A program made the translations under genes and the position numbers. Under the pieces are notes generated by a model that was not told the DNA's origin, searched no databases, and saw only the letters and a program-made list of their open reading frames with translations. Below, in pieces: positions 17,191-23,327 of a stretch of 23,327 nucleotides of DNA (its first letter is position 1; each line of letters begins with the position of its first letter). Origin of the DNA: Strigomonas culicis (Eukaryota; Euglenozoa; Kinetoplastea; Trypanosomatida; Trypanosomatidae); assembly GCA_000482145.1 (NCBI GenBank), contig AUXH01000290.1, positions 1-23,327 on the forward strand. The letters run 5' to 3'.

Positions 17191-17730
17191 CTTTAGATTG
17201 GGAGTATGTGTATACGGTTATATCTAAAAATAGACAACAAGTCAACTACTGAAAACAAAGGTATATATTTAAAGGAAAAGAAACAGTTATTTCTTCTAAT
17301 GAAAATGCCATGTGAGCAAAAGGAAGAGAAAGAAAGCGAGCGAAGCAAATATATATTTATATATATAAACAGGCTTTAAGTGAACACAACCAAACAAGAA
17401 GAAGAAACAAAAGGCAGGACATAGAATCATCTGCACTGGAGCGCACATGTGCTTTAAGAGATTCAAAATGCGACAAAAAGTCTTCACACAAAGGGACGTA
17501 GATAGGGTGTTAGATTATTACGCAGTAGTTGTATGCGATACCATTAACCCACACACACACACACACCGACTCGTTCACCCACTCACGCATCCACACACAG
17601 GAAAGGAAGAGAGTAGACAACGAGCTACTATTATAAACTACAAGATTAACGGAGCAGTAGCAGTGGCAAGGAGGAATCCGCGTACAGACGAGCCGACCGC
17701 TCGTCCACAACCGCGCCGCGCCCCGCACGC
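17191..17730. other. Spacer between Cys-rich kinase and VPS4
   Basis: About 540 bp. It has a (CA)8 run at 17550-17566 (GT on mRNA), roughly 165 nt past the kinase stop, and a TA-rich stretch at 17348-17367. The VPS4 acceptor lies at the left end. Short minus-strand ORFs (17296-17487, 17510-17734) are simple sequence or overlap the kinase end, so no gene is supported. Confidence 0.7.
17249..17250 (-). promoter_or_regulatory. Candidate SL acceptor for VPS4
   Basis: The mRNA strand has a T/C-rich run at about 17253-17287 ending in TTTTCAG, with AG at 17250-17249. The leader would be 58 nt. Confidence 0.5.
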
Positions 17731-19026
17731 TCACTCCAGCCCCTGCATCAGCTTCTTCTCCATCACCGTTGTCAGCCGCTCGATGACGGCACCGGAGGTG
17801 GGTCTGTCGTTCGCGTCCGGTGCCAGCATGTCCCCGATAAGGCGAATAAAGTCCTCAGAGTACTTGTAGTTGCGCACCTTCAGTACATCCCGTCGGATCG
17901 CCTTCCGAAGGGTGTCCCAGGTCCACGAGGAGTCCGACAGCACGACGTTCTCATTTCTGTCGTTGAGTGCTGCCGGGATGTCGGGAAACGTCGCGAGTAC
18001 ATACGTGACCACACCGAGACTAAAAACGTCCGCCTTTGGGGTCCCCGAAGAGCGCACCATCTCCGGTGCGCTGTACTCGTACGTGGGCTCATTCGACCGA
18101 CGCACCACACTCGCCGTCACCTCGACGGAGCGGCACAAGTCAAGGTCCATGAGAAGCACCTGCTCCTCGTTGTTGAGAAGCAAAATGTTATCCGGCTTGA
18201 CGTCCAAGTGCATCAGCGGTGGGTTCTGATCGTGCAGATATTTGAGTGCACCCGCAATTTGCAGAACGATCGAGCACAGTTTGACTTCGGGAATCGGTCG
18301 GCGCTGTCGCTCGATGAAATCGCGCAAGTCGCCTTCGCTGTAGTAGGGCATCACCACGCAGATGCGCTGGGGACTCTCCGCGCGGAACACATCCAAGTAC
18401 TTGATCAAATGCGGGTGGTCCAGCTTCATCATCCGCTGCGTCTGAGCCAGCTGCTGCTTCAGTGCGGCAACGTCCATGTCATCCACGAGAAGCTCCTTCG
18501 ATGCCACCACCTCCCCGTCCTCCAACACACACTTGTACACCATGCCCTGGGCACCCTCGCCCAGTTTCTCTTTCGCTCTAAAATTGCTGTACTTGGATTT
18601 GGGTTTGAACTGTCCTACCAACGACTCCTCATCTTTCAGCGGCAACGTGATACCTTCAATAAGGACGTCGTCTATTAAGACCGGCGCCACCGACGGGTCT
18701 ATCTGCATCTTCACGGGTCCTTGACAGCAGTGGCCGCACTTGAGCGCCCCTTGATCGAACGATGTCTCTAAGCAGTCGAAGCAGATGGGGGTGGCGCACA
18801 GCTCGCAGGAGTATTCAATCGCCTCAAACGCGATCGAACAGCTGCACCGGCCGCAGTAATAAAGAAAAGCGGAAGGCATCGGACACCGTTTGCATATCAC
18901 GAGACCGATGCGGTTCGGCGCCAACCACTGGGTGCAGCTGCCGCATACGCTAGACCGGCACTGAATGCAATGGGCTACCTCCGCCGTCACCGGGCCGGAG
19001 CACTGCGAGCATGGAGCCCGTGACAT
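17731..19026 (-). CDS. Cys-rich (zinc-binding) protein fused to a divergent protein kinase
   Basis: The protein has 431 residues from the ATG at 19026 (MSRAPCSQC). The frame reaches 19056 only via a TTG. Residues 6-101 hold about eighteen Cys, mostly in CxxC pairs (CSQC, CIQC, CGSC, CKRC, CGRCSC, CELC, CFDC, CGHC). This suggests several zinc knuckles or ribbons. The kinase domain spans about 149-425: Gly loop GEGAQG at 156-161, ATP lysine K177, HLDVKPDN at 273-280 and SAPEMV at 319-324. Catalytic D275, K277 and N280 are kept. The Arg of HRD is Leu, the metal-binding motif reads DLD (294-296) instead of DFG, and the helix-C Glu appears to be Gln195. Activity is likely but may be unusual. I cannot assign it to a named kinase family. 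No membrane segment is seen. Confidence 0.85.
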   Translation of the reverse strand: MSRAPCSQCSGPVTAEVAHCIQCRSSVCGSCTQWLAPNRIGLVICKRCPMPSAFLYYCGRCSCSIAFEAIEYSCELCATPICFDCLETSFDQGALKCGHCCQGPVKMQIDPSVAPVLIDDVLIEGITLPLKDEESLVGQFKPKSKYSNFRAKEKLGEGAQGMVYKCVLEDGEVVASKELLVDDMDVAALKQQLAQTQRMMKLDHPHLIKYLDVFRAESPQRICVVMPYYSEGDLRDFIERQRRPIPEVKLCSIVLQIAGALKYLHDQNPPLMHLDVKPDNILLLNNEEQVLLMDLDLCRSVEVTASVVRRSNEPTYEYSAPEMVRSSGTPKADVFSLGVVTYVLATFPDIPAALNDRNENVVLSDSSWTWDTLRKAIRRDVLKVRNYKYSEDFIRLIGDMLAPDANDRPTSGAVIERLTTVMEKKLMQGLE

Positions 19027-19091
19027 GGTTAGCAAGAACGAGAAGCAAACAAGCAAAAAAAAAAAAACTATTCAAATGAGAGAGGACCAAA

Positions 19092-19093
19092 CT
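19092..19093 (-). promoter_or_regulatory. Candidate SL acceptor for the Cys-rich kinase
   Basis: TTCTTACTTTTTCTTGTCAG on the mRNA strand gives AG at 19093-19092 and a leader of about 65 nt. That leader contains a T run of about 13 near 19055-19068 with no AG after it before the ATG. Confidence 0.45.
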
Positions 19094-19291
19094 GACAAGA
19101 AAAAGTAAGAACGATAAAGTGTAAAGAACCGAGACACTCGACTTGCCCCTTCAGTGATCTAACGAAATTGTTTTGCTTTTCTTTTTCTTAAAAAAGGGGA
19201 AGAGAAAATCGGTTGTATAGTAAAGGAAAGGAAATAAAAGAGCAACAGAAAGAAGGAGAGAGAGAAAGGGAAACAGAAACGTTAGAGAATT

Positions 19292-19314
19292 GAGAGAGAG
19301 AGAGAGAGAGAGAG
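19292..19314. repeat. (GA)n microsatellite, (TC)n on the mRNA strand
   Basis: Twenty-three bases of uninterrupted GA. On the transcribed sense it is a CT tract of the kind used in trans-splicing, but it lies about 200 nt upstream of the preferred acceptor. Confidence 0.9.
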
Positions 19315-19865
19315 TCGTCTACGCACGATACATGAGCAGAAGCCGTGTTTCACAAACACGAAGAGAAATAGCACAAGATAAAATGAAGAGAATACGTGCA
19401 TGCGCGTCATTCCTGATGTACATGATGAAGTATCAGTTAATCAGCATATAGCCATATGTAAATACAAGCTGGAAACGTAATAGCTTAACAATCAACCGAG
19501 GTTCACATTCATTTACCTCAGAAGAATCAAAAAAAAAAGGTGACGTTAAGAACGAAAGAGAAATCTAAAAAAAAAAAAGAAACAATGAACAACTAATAGT
19601 CGACTATGAGGGCATGAAAAAAAAAGAATTAACCGGGCAAAGTGGAACCAGTAATTGGGGGAGATCCACATCAACGCTACCAAAGTGAACGAAAAAAAAA
19701 AGGTGGGATCATATGGAAACAATCTCCTTCCTTCGCTAATTCAGACAAGAGAGAACGAGAGAGAAGACATGAAAAGGGGGAGAAAGCGAATCGTCACACG
19801 CGTACAATCGTACTTATGCCACGCAACTTCTATGCGGTAATCGTCGTGGGCAGGTGAGGCCGTTT

Positions 19866-22631
19866 TCATGGGTTGCTGCTCTCATCCGTTCGACTGGATG
19901 CTGTGTACGATGAGCTGTGGGTGCTGTGGGATGATGCCGTGTATCTACTGCTTTCTCCGGTTGAGTAAGAGTAGCTGGAGCTACTGTCCCCTGAAGAGGA
20001 CGATCTCGTTGCCACGCTCTCGCTCTTAGATCGCTGCGACGTCTTTATCTCCACTTCCTTCTCAGGATCCGCTTCTAGTTCTCCACGGGGTAGTGCAGGT
20101 GTACTGTCGGACGCAGATGATGACGTCGCCGCCGGCGCCGTGCTTGCCGGCTCGGCGCTCGCGGTTGGCTCAAACGGCTCGCTGACCACCGTCTCCTGCG
20201 TCTTCAACTCACCGTCCGGGTCCGTCTCTGCGGCCTTCGGCTGCTCCTGCACGGGCGCCGGAACCCGATACAGACGCTCGCTAAAGTCCTTGCATCCCTT
20301 CGCGGCAGACGAGTGGCGATGTGCCCTCTCCGTGATGATGGGCTTGAATGAGCAGCCGTCGTCGAACGAAGGCCGTCCCTCCGCGCCACCAGCGGCGCCC
20401 GGGCCGAGCCGGTGCAACCGATCCTGCACGCTGTCCCGCCTATCCGTAAGGGCGCCGCGCGGACTCGGCTCCTGGCTCGCCGCGGGTGTGTCCGACGTCG
20501 ACTGTCGCTGACGGTAGAGACGTTCGTACACCGGCTCCTCGTTCGCGGAAAGCTTGTGCGCCCGCCGCGCAGACACGGCCACCTCCGGCTCTTCGCGCTT
20601 CGGCAGGCGGTACAGGCGCTCGACCACGTTGCCGCCGCCACGATGCAACTGCTGCGCCTGCTCGCTGATGATCGGGCGGAACGTGTAGTCCTTATGAGCG
20701 CCGGCATCCATCGCCGCGTAGTCTTTTCGTTTATGATACAGCCGCTCGTAGATGTTGGCTTGCTCGTAGTTGGCCTCCTCTGTTTTAGCATTCCCTCTCG
20801 AACCCTCCCCGTTGGCCGTGCGGTACCCCGCGCCTTCGTAGGAGTGAATGTGGGGCCTGAAGGTGAGCTCCTGCCACTCGCGCGCCAGCTCCTCCTCCTC
20901 GCGCTTCTCACGCGCGCGCAGGTCCAGCAGTATGCGCCGCTTGTACATGGGCATGTCCGTCTCCCGCGGGGCGCGCTGCAGCGCCGCCGCCTCGCTGTCC
21001 TGAATGGACGAGACGGGCTGCATCCTGTTGTCGGTCAGCAAGTCGTAGGGCTCGCCCTCCTCCGGTGCCTCCGTGAGGCCAAACGGCTCCGTGGCGCGCT
21101 CCATGGGGCGTGGGTCCTGCTGGGTCGGCTGCGAACGGTTGCTTTCGCTGTGCGACAGCGTGTCTGACGTTGACTGCGACTCCGTCCGCGTGCGCGCGCG
21201 GTCTCCGACGTCGCTTTTAGTGGCGGCCTCGTCGCTTGCCGTCGCGTCCGTCCGTCTGCTCCCCTTTGAGTGTCTTCGTCGAACTTGTTTCCTCACTCTC
21301 TCACCGTTACTGCCTGCGTAGTCGGGGGCGTGAGCATCTTCCAGAGGCGTCGCGGACTCCACGTGGGAAGCATGCATCGAATGGGCCGCGTCACGGGAAG
21401 CCGCGCGTGCATCAGAGAGCGCAACCCCGTGTTCAGACATTGAAGCGAGCCTTTCGGCCGAGGTGATACTCTCCGAGTGAGCGGCAAAGGGATCGCGCTC
21501 CGCCGCTGCCGACGGCTCTCGCAAGGGAAGCGGCTCCGACACCACCTCAGACTCTATGGTAGACTGAGGCTCCACATTCACCACCGACGACACTTGTTGA
21601 GGCATCTCTGGCGGTGGGATGGACTCCGTTGCACGCGAGTCCGTGGCGGGCACGAGCCGTTCATCCGCAGCAGTCATGTTAGAACGCTTTTCCTCGGTTG
21701 TGCTCGGCTTCTCCTTACAGCACCCAAAAAAGCTACATACACCGGATGCCTTCCTTGCCCTCTCCTTCGGTATCTCGTACAGTTCTCTATTATTCTGAAA
21801 CATAGCTGCACGACCGTTAGAAAAGGGCATTGCGGTCCGAGAACCATCGACGCCCTGCGCGGCCCTCACCGCCGGCTCCGGCTGGGTGCTGCCGTGTGCC
21901 GCCGCTGGCAGCACCTGCTGCTGTGATGCGCCACTCTGGGGCACGTGGATGTTCACCGCCGGCTGCCTACCTCTCGATGCCGGCCTGTGCGCCGCTTTCC
22001 TCCGGCGAGCCATCCGAGGCGCTTCCTTGGCGGACGGCGCCGCTGCCTGTTGCGCCGCAGGGCGCCCCGTGGCCTCCAGACCTCTTTGCGCGTCGCCCGT
22101 GGGCGGCGCGTGCGGCGGGCGATCCGGGGAGCCCCAGCCGCTCGCGGAAGTGGCGTCGGGCGGCGCCGCCGCGCCCCTCTGGCCTGCCGCTGCCCCGGCG
22201 GAGAGAGCCCCCGGTGCCACGGGACTCCCGGTGCTCGAGCCCGTGTGCGTGGAAGAGCGTTGCGGGAGGCGGCCCACGGAGCCCCTCGACGTCACGCTGG
22301 CGCTGCCCGCGGACGCAGCGGCAGCCGGCGCGGTCGGCCGGCCCCCCGCGCGACGCGCGTGAGAGGACGGAGACGCGCTGTGCACGGACGTGGCAGCCGC
22401 CGCCATGGGAGCGGCCTCCGGCGCGGCTGCCGGCGGTGTTGCGCGGCCCGACGGTGCGGGCTGGGCACGCCTCACATCCATGTCAAGTGGTGTCGCCTGG
22501 GCTGGCGGTGCCACGGAAGCCGCAGCCATCACAGGCGCGCGCGTATTGGCCTGTGGCGCATTCGCGCGAGGGTGGTCCAAGTCCGAGTCCGAGTCTGACG
22601 AACCAACAAGGAAATTATCGAATCTACCCAT
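19866..22631 (-). CDS. Large low-complexity protein with FxPxI and ERLYR repeat motifs
   Basis: The protein has 921 residues from the ATG at 22631 (MGRFDNFLVG followed by an acidic Ser/Asp run). Residues 20-300 are Ala/Pro/Ser-rich and disordered. A short Cys cluster, CSFFGCC, lies near residue 302. A charged stretch with a predicted coiled coil (REKREEEELAREW) sits near 575-590. Then repeated short motifs follow: FRPHI (about 593), ERLYHKR (629), FRPIISEQAQQL (650), ERLYRLPK (672), ERLYRQRQ (704), DRLHRLG (738), FKPIITERAHR (763) and ERLYRVP (785). The tail (830-921) is very Ser/Thr-rich. Alternation of F+PxI with ERLY recalls motifs in uncharacterised flagellate cytoskeletal proteins; that link is from memory. 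No catalytic domain, signal peptide or membrane segment is seen. Codon use matches a genuine gene. Confidence 0.85.
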   Translation of the reverse strand: MGRFDNFLVGSSDSDSDLDHPRANAPQANTRAPVMAAASVAPPAQATPLDMDVRRAQPAPSGRATPPAAAPEAAPMAAAATSVHSASPSSHARRAGGRPTAPAAAASAGSASVTSRGSVGRLPQRSSTHTGSSTGSPVAPGALSAGAAAGQRGAAAPPDATSASGWGSPDRPPHAPPTGDAQRGLEATGRPAAQQAAAPSAKEAPRMARRRKAAHRPASRGRQPAVNIHVPQSGASQQQVLPAAAHGSTQPEPAVRAAQGVDGSRTAMPFSNGRAAMFQNNRELYEIPKERARKASGVCSFFGCCKEKPSTTEEKRSNMTAADERLVPATDSRATESIPPPEMPQQVSSVVNVEPQSTIESEVVSEPLPLREPSAAAERDPFAAHSESITSAERLASMSEHGVALSDARAASRDAAHSMHASHVESATPLEDAHAPDYAGSNGERVRKQVRRRHSKGSRRTDATASDEAATKSDVGDRARTRTESQSTSDTLSHSESNRSQPTQQDPRPMERATEPFGLTEAPEEGEPYDLLTDNRMQPVSSIQDSEAAALQRAPRETDMPMYKRRILLDLRAREKREEEELAREWQELTFRPHIHSYEGAGYRTANGEGSRGNAKTEEANYEQANIYERLYHKRKDYAAMDAGAHKDYTFRPIISEQAQQLHRGGGNVVERLYRLPKREEPEVAVSARRAHKLSANEEPVYERLYRQRQSTSDTPAASQEPSPRGALTDRRDSVQDRLHRLGPGAAGGAEGRPSFDDGCSFKPIITERAHRHSSAAKGCKDFSERLYRVPAPVQEQPKAAETDPDGELKTQETVVSEPFEPTASAEPASTAPAATSSSASDSTPALPRGELEADPEKEVEIKTSQRSKSESVATRSSSSGDSSSSYSYSTGESSRYTASSHSTHSSSYTASSRTDESSNP

Positions 22632-22960
22632 GTCTTCTTTTTTTTTAATTATTTAATGTTCTACGTGTTATCTAAGTTGAACGGGAACAGCACAAACAAA
22701 CAAAAGAGTGCTGCTATTGATCGCGAAAAAAAAAAAGCTATCCATACACAAGAAAAGGGAAGCGGGGAAAAGAAAAGTATGGGTACACATGACCAACGTT
22801 GGAATAAGCAAACACACTATTGAATAAGCAACGTTCCCATACAGCTCACGTTTTCACATCCATCCTGTACACCCCAGAGAAAGAGAGGTCGCGAAATAGA
22901 GATTCAAAATGATAAAATGAAGAAAGGAGAAAAAAGCACAGAAATAAATAAACGTACTGT
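22632..22960. other. Spacer between eL13 and ERLYR-repeat gene
   Basis: About 330 bp of AT-rich DNA. It contains the T run and acceptor of the ERLYR gene and, on the right, the short 3' UTR of eL13. The minus-strand ORF at 22846-23133 overlaps eL13 in another frame and is rejected. Confidence 0.7.
22714..22715 (-). promoter_or_regulatory. Candidate SL acceptor for the ERLYR-repeat gene
   Basis: A T run on the mRNA strand (about 22725-22737) is followed by the first AG at 22715-22714, about 82 nt before the ATG. Confidence 0.4.
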
Positions 22961-23327
22961 TTACTTGCCAGCCTTCTCCGCAGCCGCGGCAGCCTTGCGG
23001 GCCGCGCGAGCCGTGCGAGCGCCAAAGAAGCGAACAGCGGAGTGGTTCTTCTTGAGGAACTTGTACACGTTCTTGGACTTCTCGTCGGCAGACACAGCGC
23101 GGGGAGCCTCCGCGGCGGGGTACACAAGGGCACCGACGGCCGCGTCGCCGAAGCGGGAGCGGTCCTGGGTGGCGGCCTTGATGGCCTCCTCGGACGCCTC
23201 GCCCTGCTGGACCTTCTTGCGGCTCAGAGGGAAGAGCACGAGCTTGCTCAGGTACGTCTTCAGGCGCTGCACGTTCGCGTTCAGGCCCTCCTCCGACTTG
23301 TTGCGGCGGCGCAGGTCGACAGAGATG
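22961..23327 (-). CDS. RPL13: 60S ribosomal protein eL13 (L13e), C-terminal part; 5' end beyond window
   Basis: The minus-strand frame is open from the right edge to the TAA at 22961, about 121 codons. It begins ISVDLRRRNKSEEGLNANVQ and continues QRLKTYLSKLVLFP. This is the conserved eL13 segment corresponding to human AVDHRRRNRCEESLQMNVQ and LQAYLKKLILFP. The rest (SEEAIKAATQDRSRFG, KNVYKFLKKNHSAVRFFG) is followed by an Ala/Arg/Lys-rich tail ending EKAGK. It is a component of the large ribosomal subunit. The missing N-terminal part would contain the start and about 90-100 residues. Codon use is strongly GC3-biased (mostly CTG, AAG, GCC and CGC), as expected for a highly expressed gene. In many trypanosomatids ribosomal genes occur as tandem copies, so another copy may lie just outside. 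Confidence 0.93.
   Translation of the reverse strand, partial: ISVDLRRRNKSEEGLNANVQRLKTYLSKLVLFPLSRKKVQQGEASEEAIKAATQDRSRFGDAAVGALVYPAAEAPRAVSADEKSKNVYKFLKKNHSAVRFFGARTARAARKAAAAAEKAGK

Larger units (their letters stand above)
19027..19865. other. Spacer between ERLYR-repeat gene and Cys-rich kinase
   Basis: About 840 bp, strongly purine-rich on the plus strand and therefore pyrimidine-rich on the mRNA strand over most of its length. It includes a (GA) run at 19292-19314 and several A runs (around 19528, 19568, 19618, 19690). The small plus-strand ORFs (19642-19857, 19655-19840) are Lys/Arg/Glu-rich translations of this DNA and are rejected. Confidence 0.7.

Noticed and set aside
19642..19857. 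Plus-strand Lys/Arg/Glu-rich ORFs
   Set aside because: Translations of purine-rich spacer DNA on the strand opposite to transcription.
22846..23133. 95-codon minus-strand ORF overlapping eL13
   Set aside because: Out-of-frame shadow of the ribosomal protein gene.
1..23327. Operon-like functional system, mobile element, CRISPR array, tRNA or rRNA genes
   Set aside because: I found no terminal repeats, transposase or reverse transcriptase motifs, regular spacer arrays or tRNA-like cloverleaf sequences. The shared orientation is explained by polycistronic transcription.

Overview
The window reads as nuclear DNA of a trypanosomatid (Kinetoplastea). All supported genes lie on the minus strand in a head-to-tail row and are transcribed from right (23327) to left (1). 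None needs an intron. Coding regions are GC-rich, while the spacers are AT-rich with long homopolymers and microsatellites. Upstream of almost every start the mRNA strand carries a polypyrimidine run followed by an AG, the expected layout of a polycistronic unit resolved by spliced-leader (SL) trans-splicing. The glycolytic enzyme is the kinetoplastid type of ATP-dependent phosphofructokinase. Its sequence looks closer to Leishmania-like relatives than to T. brucei, but I cannot name a species. From memory, an L13 / VPS4 / PFK neighbourhood also exists in Leishmania and T. brucei; this needs checking.

Order in the direction of transcription: the 3' part of ribosomal protein eL13 (22961-23327, cut by the window edge); a 921-residue low-complexity protein with repeated FxPxI and ERLYR motifs (19866-22631); a cysteine-rich protein fused to a divergent protein kinase (17731-19026); the ESCRT AAA ATPase VPS4 (15853-17190); a doubtful 140-codon ORF (15227-15649); phosphofructokinase (13463-14920); a PIAS-type SP-RING SUMO ligase candidate (11464-12603); a 64-residue small protein (10835-11029); an NSUN2/Trm4-type RNA cytosine-5 methyltransferase (8752-10572); the Paf1-complex TPR protein CTR9 (5769-8426); a CFAP96/C4orf47 family protein (4248-5213); a NEK-family kinase (2285-3796); and the first 360 residues of an FG-repeat nucleoporin (1-1082), cut by the left edge.

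The genes do not form a functional operon; co-transcription is normal in this group. Loose themes are gene expression and nuclear transport (eL13, CTR9, NSUN2, SP-RING ligase, FG nucleoporin), flagellum or cytoskeleton (NEK, CFAP96, possibly the ERLYR protein), membrane remodelling (VPS4) and glycolysis (PFK).

I see no tRNA, rRNA, transposon, CRISPR array or strand switch. The most notable points are the Cys-rich kinase with altered catalytic motifs, the SKV C-terminus of PFK, the Pro-to-Val change beside the NSUN2 active-site Cys, the 79-residue repeat in the nucleoporin, and two possible short genes in spacers. I found no convincing new multi-gene system.
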